A stretch of 64,000 nucleotides of DNA from Kalaharituber pfeilii. Lineage: Eukaryota > Ascomycota > Pezizomycetes > Pezizales > Pezizaceae. The first letter of the stretch is position 1. The number at the start of each line of letters is the position of its first letter. The position numbers and the translations under genes were made by a program. Positions 42,032-53,018 of this stretch are shown one piece after another. The DNA lies in the NCBI GenBank assembly GCA_015179045.1, contig WHUZ01000068.1:248001-312000 (forward strand), written 5' to 3'. The notes beneath the pieces were generated by a model. It saw only the letters and a program-made list of their open reading frames with translations. It was not told where the DNA came from and ran no database searches.

Positions 42032-42363
42032 AGAAACGGCGTCACATATTTGAGGCGAGTTCGAGGTGTGGAGGAGGAGGTGGCAAGGAGGTCGGGAGGG
42101 GTGCTCCGACTACAGCCGTTTGGGGAGAAGGGGTTGCTGAGCTGGATGGAGAGATAGGAGTCCTACTGTATCCTTCTTTGTTATTTTGCAACTTTGAAAC
42201 AGTTTGTGTCTGTTGTTTGAATGCGTGTGACGTTATTGCTTTTGCGACTCTATTTTATTTTTTCCGATCCCCTTATATCTTTACCTCCTTATGTAGCTAT
42301 CTCGCCATAGTCCGTGGGGCGGCGTGCGAGTAATGGTATTAAGAAAAAATAGAAAAAACTTAA
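41933..42363 (+). mobile_element. 5'-truncated family B LINE forming receptor 2's C-terminus
   Basis: The 7-bp TSD taaaatg (41,926-41,932 and 42,364-42,370) bounds 431 bp ending in cggcgtgcgagtaatggtattaag and A-rich sequence. One frame encodes CRWFREGEETASHIFEASSRC, a decayed version of the CRWCGEREET zinc-knuckle at 2416-2750. Just after it, sequence homologous to the ends of receptors 1 and 3 resumes (gcacagaaattgagggagcg..., 42,388 on). The receptor frame enters the insert and stops at TGA 42,029-42,031. Confidence 0.88.
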
Positions 42364-42370
42364 TAAAATG

Positions 42371-44317
42371 GCCCACTCTGATCAGGCACAGAAATTGAGG
42401 GAGCGAACATCTCACGGAAGTTCCGCCAATGCCAACGAATAAGATAGCTTCAACGATTACGGAACAAGAGCGGTCGCGAACGGCGGTTCGGTAGTATCCC
42501 CAAATTAATTCGGTACTCGGTTCGAAGCGGTGTGTCGTAAGTTGGCTCTACCGGGGATCCTCAGTTGACCATTCCAAGAAAATTATATTTGTATCTATGT
42601 ACGTGTGATGACCAATGTCCACTCTTTATGTATATATATCTTTATCAACACTCCTTAATATATGCTCTCTCACCTCCGTAATTTATGGTACCTTATCGCG
42701 CATATGCATGTTAATGAACGGTAAGCAAAATCAACGTACCTTACCCGATTTCCTTATTCTAGACCGGGAAAGAGGCGGTATTGTACTTCCAGCACCTTTT
42801 GGGATGCAATGAATGGAGACGCCCCGGTTCGTCTATTCAATTCTCAAAAATTGCGTTGCTTTTTCTTTTTCTTTTTCCCTAAATTGTATTTAATTTTGGG
42901 GGTTATTGTTGCTGTTTGATTGGGGCTATTTGTCTTGGGCGCCGTCGGTGTCAAGTAGGATGCCAACCCGAAAGGTACCTTCCCCCTTCCCCCGAATAGG
43001 TAACGACGCACACACACCGCTTACGCTGGGGAGGTATTTCAGAGGTATTTAAGCCTCAGCAGGCTTAGACTCTGGGCACGCGAACAACCCCCGCTATGGG
43101 GAAGCTGAAAGGATTTTTTGTGTTGTCAACTCTGGGCTGGCGTAAAGAATGGGACGGTTCTCTGGATTCGTTGGTTATTCTTGTTTGATTAATCTTTCGA
43201 GGGTCTTTCATTATTTGAATCATTTGGCATAGATTCTGTTTGCGATCCAAGTGATTGCTTTTCTCATGCTTCCTTTGCTGATATGTAGCTTTGAAATAGC
43301 ATGTTTTTGTTCTGTAATCAATGGAAAAACGTGAATACCAGTTTCTTGTGTATGCATTCCGATTACCCGTGATGAAACCTTGAACAGCCGCATCGTTTAA
43401 TTCGACAACCGAAAAGGTCCAAAGATACACTCGAATAAATGAGTACTCGGGGGTAGGAAAATACTCAGAAGCGCTATGCTTGCATAATGTGCACCACCCG
43501 ACCGGGGGTCAGAAGTTGACTTTTTGTCGCACAGTCTTCAGAACAATTGTATGGGTTTTTACACACAAAAAAAAAATACAACACACGTAATTTCAACTGC
43601 ATACAAGTCAATACATTGTTGCATACTTACCACCCAACAGCAAAGCTGAGCTGGCACACTTCTAGCCAATGACAGGAGCTGTTCTTTTGCCCACTCTTCC
43701 TGAGGGTTTCCACCATGTTTGTGCATTTCATCTTGTACAATAATAATTCTGATGCGCTGAACTTGAGTAGTTTCTTGATTGTGAATTTCATGACTGAAAT
43801 CTTCATTTCGCTATTGTATGCAGGCTTCAGCAGGCGATTCGAGGCTGTGACTGGGAAATGGAGTTCTGTAAGTTGGTTGGAAAACAAAGAATTAAAGCGT
43901 GTTACTCGGTGAAGCGTGTAAGAAACTACAGAAAATGCGTGTAGAATAACAAGTATTACATAACCAACAGGTCAACTCTATCCTATCAACTATCCCCATC
44001 ACATTGTATGCAACTTTTTGCGCTTCTGAAGACTTACCCTTGCTCCCGAGTACGCAAACAAAATTAAATTGAAGGAAAGGTTTTACGTATGTATGTAGGC
44101 GTGCAATGTAATGTCCCTTGATATGTACTATTGTACTAGATGGAGCAAGAAGCAATGCGGTAACTTAGTGGTGCTCAGACCGCGAACAAGCGACTCAACG
44201 TCACCCTGTCGACGTACCACATCCCCGGCCCCTTCCCTGTTATAACTAAGAATCACTGGATCGCCAAGATCCCCGCACTACATCCAAGTGTAAGCCCCTC
44301 ACAGAATCCTTAAACGA
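42371..44317. other. Old receptor 2 end and intergenic DNA
   Basis: The first 75 bases are the stranded original receptor C-terminus (SHGSSANANE-like), matching receptors 1 and 3. The rest matches the 3' flanks of units 1 and 3 only in part (for example cggtaagcaaaatcaa near 42,720). No gene seen. Confidence 0.55.
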
Positions 44318-46810
44318 CTAATATCTCAATCCCCCCAACCTCCTCAACGGCGGCCAAATCTCTCCCATTTCCTTCTCTATCTGCCCTCCTCCAACCTTAA
44401 CTGAGCCTTCTCCTCTCTCGGCATTAGCGTTACGCATTTTGACCTGGTCTCCGTCCGTCTCTGTTTTCCCAGCTGCGTTGCGTTGTTCTTGTTGTGTACT
44501 TGTTTGTGGCGCCGTGGGGCTGCTACGCGGAATTGAAAATGGCGGCGGCGGTACATACCCCTTTGAGTTCCGAGGTCTTTGTCTCAATTTTTTCGTGAGA
44601 TAGTTTAGGTGCGCGTTTGCGTGCAGGTGGTAGTGGACGCGCGGAGGTAGATGCACTCTGGATAGGTACCGACTTCGAAATATCCGTCTCACCCGCTACC
44701 GGTACTTGCGAAACATTCCCAACAGAACCTTGGGGAACTCGAGCCTGTGCCGACATAATTTTACTCCATACAGAAGTGCCCAAGGGTGCTAACGGTGGGA
44801 TTTGAACCATTCCCGACATCCCGCTCTTCCTCGACTTCCTCCTAGTATTGCCAACGTCTTGGGGGCTCAATGCGCCCCTCATCACAGGGACGATCGTCTC
44901 TCCCTTTCCTTTGTAACCGTCTTCCACGAGCGTCCACACATTGTCATCGGGGCACGCGAGGATTTTAACATTGTTGTTGATTCCGGCTGCGGAGCTGGCT
45001 TTGGTGTCCGTAGCCGGGGTGGACAAGCCCTCCCAAAATCCGAAGTTTGCTTTTGCGGTGGTTGGATGTGATAGTTGTGCATGCGCAGGTAGCGGGGGAG
45101 TTGTAGCTTTGGGGATTTCAGAAAGTCGAGGTGATGGAGGCGGGGCCATTGCAATTGTCACTCCTTGCTTCCTCAACTCAACCATTTCCCAATCATGACG
45201 CTTGTGCGATTTCGAGTGCGACTCTGACCTGCGGCATCGCTTATCTTTCCCCTCTTTCCCCGATTCATCCTCCCTACCATCAGTCTGCGGTTCCATTCGT
45301 CGCTCCACCATCACAGTAGACGCCACTCCACTCCTTGTGAACCGGTTTCGCCATCCCTGTCTCCATCCGCACATCCCCTGCTCCCACAGTGACGGTCCTC
45401 GGCGACATCGGAGGTGGAGTTTTTGGTATCTCCGGGGGGCTGTACACTTGCCTTCCCTGCTTCTCATCAGAGGTAAAACTGGAGTCAATACCCAACTTCT
45501 CCGTAGTCTCCAGAATCGAAATATATTTGCTCATATCTTCCTTTGCGGGCGCTGACAGTGTAGATTTGGTAGTATCTTGCTTCTTGCGCTGCCGCCGATC
45601 CACCATGATGCCGACTAAAGCACCAAGACCACCTGCACATGCGCCGAGTGCTATGTCCCGAAGAAGCCCACCACCTCCGCTGTGGGAGGTGGTTGTGGTG
45701 ATAGTTTTCTCCGCTTTGTTGGGAATATAGGAATTCGGTGCCTGTGTGATGACTTTGGGCGCTTCCACTGGCTTCACTATATGCAGTACCTGCGGCGGTA
45801 CATACGCCCTTTTCGAGCTCGGAATACTTCTTTAATTTGCTCTTCCGACACATTTCGTGACTGGCGCTCTTGTTCTCCATTCTTTCCCTTCTCCTTCGCT
45901 GCCTCTTTTCCTCACAGCACTTACACTCACTTCCGATTTTGGACTTTGATCTCCGCTTCGATTTTTCCATCATCTTCCTCCTTCGTCCCTTCTTCCTCAT
46001 CCCTCGCTGCTCTTCCTGCTGTGTTTCGAAGAGGATAGGTGTCAACACTTCATTCTCATCCATCTTCATCTCTCCCTGTTTTCTCTGCTGCTTGTGTATA
46101 TTTGCCCTATGTTCGCAGCGGGAAATGTCAATGTCTATGTCGGCTTCGGTGCCACTGTCGATGTTGGGAGAATATGGAGGTGGGGATGATGGCGGAGGGT
46201 GTGAAGAGGGTTGCGCAAAATGCATAGGATGGGAGATGAAATGATGGTTGTGATAATAACTATGATGGCGATGATTGCTGTCTTGTTGGCGCTCACATTG
46301 ACAGTGCTGAGGGCAATACCGAATACAAGCCCTGCTGTCCCCGCACTCTGACACCCCGCACGCAGTATAATCCGGCGAATATCCAAACTTCACATCCCGA
46401 AATCCAACAGGCAAAGGGTCGAATGTTAGCTCAAACCCCGCAGCTCGAATGTCGATAGGCACAGGGGGGTGCGCAATATATGCTCTCTGGTACTGTGTAG
46501 GAGAGGGAAGATAGATTATGGAAGAGTCAACTATGATTCCATTCGGAGCTTGCTGTTGTGGAGAGGAGTAATGGAGTTCATTCACGACTTCTTCTTCAGA
46601 GACTGGTTCTAGATCTAGAGATGACGATGAAGCCTCGTTTCTGCTACCGCTGCTCTCTACAATTCCCGTCTCAGTTCGAAAAGCCTCACCCTCGCTGAGG
46701 CTTTTTGTGTCCGCCGATTGCCTTCCTTCGTTGGAATCTAAAGTGTGTGTGTTAATAGGCTTCTCTCCACTTCTTTGTTGTCCTCCGCAATCTCGCAACT
46801 GTCGATTCGT
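44318..46810 (-). pseudogene. Convergent partner gene of unit 2 (unknown function, frame-broken)
   Basis: Minus-strand coding sequence in three overlapping frames; best read from about 46,800 to 44,318. The 5' block (to about 45,815) has a Ser/Glu-rich start, a Cys/His cluster (CGVSECGDSRACIRYCPQHC then HRHHSYYHNHH), a Pro-rich stretch and a very basic segment. After a shift in a G run near 45,811 the next frame carries a glycine-zipper-like hydrophobic segment, GACAGGLGALVG, followed by basic residues. After another shift near 45,300 come a basic/acidic stretch, TIVPVMRGALSPQDVG and MVQIPPLAPLGTS, and finally KGYVPPPPFSIPRS and a Lys/Glu-rich tail ending at 44,318. No ATG opens the first frame. 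Either it is a pseudogene or it has introns I could not resolve. No domain family is recognised; the hydrophobic zipper suggests membrane association. Confidence 0.55.
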
Positions 46811-47019
46811 GCCTCTTGCTCCTCCCTCTCACAGACATTATGGGAACTACCGATGGAGTCATTTCTCACAAGTCCAAATACCTCCGCATTATCTGGAATG
46901 GCCTGTTATTCCTTAGCTCTCACCCCCTCGATTTCCTTCTGCAACGTCTCTTTCCTTGCTTTTGCGGCTTCCGTGAACCTGACGTTTTTCGCGGGACGTT
47001 TCTCAAATATATCATACTA

Positions 47020-47405
47020 CAGTTTTTCCTTGCTATACCGGATCTGTAAAATCTGGCCTTTTTCGTCCGGTATAGTAAGGTTCTGTTATAGAATAAAATG
47101 CTTGGCAGAACAGAATAGGGATGGGCAGCAAAAATAATGTAATTGGGAACAACGACAGCCTAATTTTATCATGTAATGTTAAGTTTAGTAAGCATCTGAA
47201 GGTGAATGCAAAGTGGGATAGCCAAGATTGGTGTTAGTATATCCGGTATATCATAGCAAATATTATTTGTATGGAGACAGGGGGGTAAGTGCCTGGCAAT
47301 TCCTGTCCGGTCCGGTATTCTTAGTGCGTCCGGTATAGCAAGAGGGTTTTGTATGGGAGCGGGATGTAGCAACCTGAGAGCATCCGGTATAGCAAGGGAA
47401 AACTG
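47020..47405. mobile_element. TA-flanked MITE (pogo-like ends), 386 bp
   Basis: 24-bp terminal inverted repeats CAGTTTTTCCTTGCTATACC-GGAT and, at the right, atccggtatagcaagggaaa-actg, each flanked by TA (47,018-47,019; 47,406-47,407). Internal copies of tccggtatag lie at about 47,069, 47,240 and 47,330. No coding frame. CAGT ends with a TA duplication fit the Tc1/mariner-pogo group. The unit 3 duplication begins exactly at its right edge. Confidence 0.85.
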
Positions 47406-47489
47406 TAGTATCGAAGTCAGCTGTATCAAACCAGATTTCCGATGAATCTTGGCAACGTCGATACTGTTGGGTGGTTGGTGTAGAGCATC

Positions 47490-49564
47490 AGGGTCCAGAA
47501 CATCACTTAAGTCCGGACACTGGCATGTGAGACTCTCCCGGCCCCTATAATACCCGGAGTCCTTTTTTATAAAAAAAAAAAAGTTTAGAAAGCAAAAATT
47601 AGGGTTTCCACTAGAATTTAATCATCTGGATCTGGGGTGTTACATCTTAGAATATTGTTGGACAACACACATGCCTGTGGAATTGCAAACTCCATCGCAT
47701 GTACAGACAATAGCGAAACCACTTCGCCAAGCTTTAGATCAGTCAGCTCACAGATCACTGGAGGGAAAACCCTATCCTCTTGATTATCCGCCGTTACTGG
47801 GATGGTTAAACGGTGAGAGTTACTCGGCTGTCAGTTCCAGGTCAAAAATGAGACCGGTTGCGAAATGAATAATAAACATCGCACTTTACCAGCACTCTAT
47901 GCTGGCACTTCCGGCTCGTGCCATGCAGAAAGCTGATCTTAGCTGCCTGCGCCCCCTCTTGGCGAGCGGGAACCCTTACAGCCGCATGTTCAAGCGTAGT
48001 CTCGGACTAAATCTCGCACCGGCTCTCTCGTCGCTTTTGCCTATCATATACCGCCTCCCCCTTTCCACCGCCGCCTTTCCGACAGCCTCCTCCCCGGCAA
48101 CTCCTACCGTCCCTCCGGACTCTCCAACCGCCTCCCCTACTGACTCCGCCTCTCCCGCTTCCGCTTTCAATGCAGCGTCAGCTGCTTCAGAAGGGCATAT
48201 TACGAGCTCTGATAGGCCATCTGCTTTAGGCCCTGACTGACAGAAATCGTAGGACTCTTTGCAACAGTGCCAATATATTATTTGACGGGATTAGGATTGA
48301 AAGTAAAATTAAATATACCACCTGCCGCTTCTCCCACATGCCTCCTCCCGGAGGGATAACGAAGCTTACTCATCGCTGAATCGACTACTCGCATGGTAAT
48401 TCATTTCCTGTCATTATTCCATCTCTCCATTGTTTTCGTGCTTGTTGGATAGTTTATTGTTTTATGCATTTCCTTGTTATTGCTACCACTGGCATACTAT
48501 TGTGAGTGTAATGGGGACTTCATACGGACCAGGTCTACTAGAACAATATGGTAGGCGGAGGAAACCTGGCTGAGTTAGGCTATGAATTCCGAAGCAAGAG
48601 GGGTGTTACCTCTTTAAAACAACAACTTGTAGTCTCAAGGCGTTCGGTGTGGAGGGTGAGCTTCCGCTCATGCTATATTTTTATTATTTATTCTTATTTC
48701 TGTGTACTGGATTTGTGACGTATTAAGGCATCCCTATCTTCATTTATACGGTTTTAGCATATGTGATCGACAGTCAAATGGCGGAGCCAAGAAAAAGGGA
48801 ACAGAAATGAGGATGAGAAAGGTGAGGAGGGATACGTACTGAAGATGACCTGTGTGAGTTGTAGCTATAGGAGGGCTGAATAATTTCCACGGTCGCTCGA
48901 GAGTGAATCATGTGGAGAAAGAATAACAATAGGAATGAGAACAATGAACAACTAGATTTACTGTTATCCGATCACTGAAGACCAGACCACTGTTGCAGCT
49001 CCACACTCATGAATTATTGCATATGCATTAACCGATCCATCAGTTTATCCCTTGGGTGGTCGAGACATGCATGAATTTTGTGCCGGGTGGCGCTGCGCCA
49101 AGAGACACCAAGAGACGGCCTGTGCGATATCAAAATGCAACGTTTGTAATCCATCTGCCACGGAGAATTCAGGAGATATGATAGAAAATCTCTATGGAGA
49201 GGTCAAAATGCAGTTTCAAAAAACATTAAGTATGGAACAACTGAGGTACATACCTTTGTCCCAGTCTCAAACTAGACTTGCTGACCTCTAACCTCATCTT
49301 ACATACCAATACCTCTACAACAGCTCAGCAGTTGTTGCCAGTCGTCACTAAAACAGAAATTTGTCACAGGGTGTCTTGTTTGCAGATTTCTAGGAGTCTA
49401 TTATCTTTCCTGTTCTTCACCGTCTGCTTTAATTGGTCAAACTCACTATATTAGTATCACACATAATATATCACAGTACATTTCTGAAAAATCTACAGCA
49501 CGAAATAGTCCCGTTACTTTTGGAAAAACATTTACTTTACTTTAGATTTGCTACGAACCACCCC
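47490..49564. other. Duplicated intergenic DNA of unit 3
   Basis: Counterpart of 20,076-22,277. It contains the empty sites for the two family A insertions of unit 1. The open segment at 47,899-48,240 (113 codons, Ala/Ser/Pro-rich, SPATPTVPPDSPTASPTDSA) is the longer version of the one at 20,533; it has no recognised domain and may be fortuitous. Confidence 0.45.
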
Positions 49565-49852
49565 CACTCAACGCAACCCCACACCGCACCGCACCTCCGC
49601 ACAAAAGGAGGCTCTTTGCATCCGAAAAATAGCAAGAAATGCTGGATCTGGATATATATTAATCAATTTTCATAGAATATTTAAGTCTTGCCTTCTAGCA
49701 GAGTTTTTGCCATGGTTGAGATATCGATTAGCTGCAATATGATCACTCCTATCTACTAGCTCCTGAATCTCCTCTAAGTCCTCCTCTTCTTCCTCTGAAC
49801 TATACTCTGAGTCAAACTCTGAATCTAAATCATACTCCATTGCTATCATCAA
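49565..49852 (-). pseudogene. Unit 3 copy of acidic Harbinger-like fragment
   Basis: Matches 22,278-22,562: MEYDLDSEFDSEYSSEEEEE then VDRSDHIAANRYLN. TGA replaces the serine codon after RRQDLNIL, so the frame is shorter than in unit 1. Same doubts about family. Confidence 0.35.
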
Positions 49853-51187
49853 AACAGTTATTTCAGCATATATTTTCTTCTATATTGACACTTTTTGGCT
49901 TATACGAGGCATTGCGAATCTGTAGTTGTGTTGATATGCGGGGTAGGGGTGAATGAGACTACAATTACAGAGTACAAGCCTTAGCTTTTTTGCATTTTGG
50001 ACCGGTCATCAATTGCCGGCCACAAATGGCTAGACGTACAGGGATATGAAATGTACGAATGTTCCATTTACTTTACTGTAGATAATTGATGACCACCGCT
50101 ACTATTTCCGTAGATGCCAAATCATGGACTGCGTGAGCTCTGAGGTTGCAATCTGATAGGTCTGATCGGCATGGACATGGATAAAAACAGTTAGTTTCCG
50201 GCACAGAATTCATGCATGTCTCGACCACCCAAGGGATAGCATTGGCTAGTGCGTCACAGCGACCAGCCAAATCCGAGAACTGACAACCTGTAGTGATAAG
50301 CATATGCACGTAACCAGGTCTGATGTGTTACAGTTCAGCCGCAGTCGAGGAACGACCTAACCCCAGTCGTGATGATCTTTCCCCGCATGAATTGTCAAAT
50401 TCATAGATAGTGATTTCCACATAATCAATTCATCTCGGAGACTCTATCCTGTCACTGCATCCCGAAAAATCCTCCTCATACTATATCCTTTGAACGATAT
50501 TTCACTATGGTTCAAACACTATGGTACAAAATTACTATGGAGGGGAGTAAAACGTAACCTCCTGCGAGGATCAGCGGGGAGTAAGTCACTCCGCCCACGC
50601 GTAACTTCGACAATCAAACGTGCAGTTATGCATAAAATATACTCCCCACCACTTTATGTGAGGTCAGTATAAATGTACACCTCAATGTACACCTCAATGT
50701 ACACCTCAAATGTGCATAGGAATGGCTGCCCCTACGTGGAGTGCAAATGTACCCCGTATCATTTGAATCTCCTGTTCCCTTAACACCACCTTATGAACTT
50801 ATCACCAATTGCATGTTCAGCAGACCTGATTGGGAGGTGACCACGTGATTATTAGTTTCCTCTGGGTTCTGAATCATGGGTCAGTCAAAGTTGCGATACA
50901 GATTCCCCACTTTTGAAGCAAATCTTCAATCTGAATTATACTCACGTAGCGTACATACTTCATTCCACCCATTCTCATAAACCTATATATGTTCATCACT
51001 GCCCATGACACTATTCTGTGCCTGTTCACCCCAGAAGAAGAAGGCAGAAGAAGAAGGATCATTGACAAAGAGCAAAGCACGAAGAGATCTGCCTGGGCTG
51101 ACGCTAGTCTATGAAGATGGTAGTCTAATTGCATTGATACCATTCTATGGCAGTTGTACCAATTATCGCCTTGGCATAGGCACAAAG
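49853..51187. other. Duplicated receptor 3 upstream region
   Basis: Matches 22,563-23,850. It has three copies of the 12-bp aatgtacacctc repeat (about 50,670-50,708) where unit 1 has two, and keeps a 44-bp block (about 50,345-50,388) deleted in unit 1. No gene seen. Confidence 0.55.
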
Positions 51188-51189
51188 TA

Positions 51190-53018
51190 CTGTCGCTTAC
51201 CTATTAGTGACCGAGCACCTATTAGTGACCGATTTCTTGGCACTCCTCCTCGTACAACTTCCACATGCAATATCTTCAGCGTCAGGCATGCTAGCAACAT
51301 GAGGTAAATTGCAGAATATACAGCAGGCATGCCTGAACATTTGGAGGATATTTGACGGCCATACTATATATACACTTTTTGTAATTCAATGATATGCAGA
51401 GAAAGTATAGCATTCTAACCCCCCCTTGCATAGCAAAGGATAGCATATACTAAATACTATATGACTATCCCCAACTATAGCTCTTCGTACTCTCAAGTGA
51501 CTATAGAAGAAGGGTAGCTCACCTAAATGATGGTAGGATAAGTCGCTGTGAATTTCTGTAGCCTCAAAAGCAGTTACCAAAATATCTGAAAGTGCCGGAA
51601 GTGCTAAAGCTGCTAGTATGTCCTGCTACACACATAATATACTCCACTGCAACCAATATACCACTCTAAAAGCAGCATTTCTATGCTCTCAGTATAATCA
51701 ATAGTGTTTTATATAACTAAAGTAGTAGATATATGATGAACTAATTCACTAATTGCTATATTCTATCAGTAAGCACAAATTTATACCAATTGCTGCTACT
51801 TCAATATCAGAGTACCATTAATTTCTATAGACCTTGTCCTGAGTGCTCTACATATGCTAGTCCTCTGTGTAGCTCATATAGTACTCATTTATGTGACTGC
51901 GATGCCAGCGCCGGCACTGTCACCAGCACCATCGCTAGTACTGTCAGCTCATATATGACTTGCATATATGCATCCACTGACTGCCCACCGTATGGTTGTG
52001 GTGAACCTATAACAAGACACTAACTACCCTGACAGAAGTTCTTGCAGCTAATTATACCTAGGAGGTCATTATAGGATAGTATATATCCAGATACAATTCC
52101 GCTTATTATATTACTAAGAAATACTAAATTTTTGTTAGTATTGCTCCCTATATCATTCTATATAGATGTACATGGCAGTAATACTATTATTTTTACCTCC
52201 TCTATCAACTATGGTATATGCTATCAATGTTGATATAGTAAGAAGTTCATTTCATCAACTAATCCTATCAGTTAGATATATGCTATTATAGCTGTCAGGG
52301 TACTTCTATACCAGCTAATTCTGCAGCTATATACTATCGTTGGTATAGATACCTATCAAGTCTACCAATCCTATTATCCTACTAGAGGCTGTCGCACTCA
52401 TAAGAGTATTTTTCCTAGTAATTAATACTATCAGTCCTGAAATATACTATACTATACTTGAGGATGTTTTCCTAGTAGCCAACACTCCCAATTATATTAC
52501 ATACTATCGTAATCATAAGAGTAGTCTTATAGCTATTAATCCTGTTATTTTTAGTATATGTAGTTGCTTGTTGCAAGTAATAGAAGAGCATATTGGAAGT
52601 TTTGGCACTTCCGGCATTTTCGGCCATTTTAGTGACTGCTTTGAGGCTACCGAAATTCAGAGCAGCCTTATCCTATCACCATTTAAGTTAGCTATCTTCT
52701 TCTATAGCCACTTGAGAGTGTGAAAAGCTATAGTTGAGGAGAGTCATATAATATTTAAAGTATGCTATTCTTTGCTATGTAAGGGGGGGGTAGAATGCTA
52801 TACTTTCTCTCCATATCATTGAAGTACAAAAGATATATATATAGTATGGCCATCAAATAACCTCCAAATATTCAGGTGCACCTGCTGTATATTCTGCAAT
52901 TTACCTCATGTTGCTAGCATGCCTGAAGCCGAAGATATTGCATGTAGAAGTTGTACGAGGAGGAGTGCCAAGAAATCGGTCACTAATAGGTGCTCGGTCA
53001 CTAATAGGTAAGCGACAG
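51190..53018. mobile_element. 1.8-kb element with ~425-bp terminal inverted repeats, TA TSD
   Basis: Starts ctgtcgcttacctattagtg and ends with its complement; TA lies on both sides (51,188-51,189 and 53,019-53,020). The unit 1 site (aaagtactcacattcag at about 23,849-23,866) is uninterrupted. The inverted arms extend from 51,190 to about 51,614 and from about 52,595 to 53,018 with roughly 90% identity by eye. The outermost part repeats acctattagtgaccga twice in each arm. The interior of about 980 bp is rich in TA steps and has no transposase-like frame; a 77-codon open stretch at 51,790 is not convincing. TA target and repeated motifs in the ends suggest a non-autonomous Tc1/mariner-pogo relative. 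Confidence 0.88.

Noticed and set aside
51790..52023. 77-codon Cys-containing open frame inside the long-TIR element
   Set aside because: Short, in TA-rich sequence, with no motif and no paralogue in the window.
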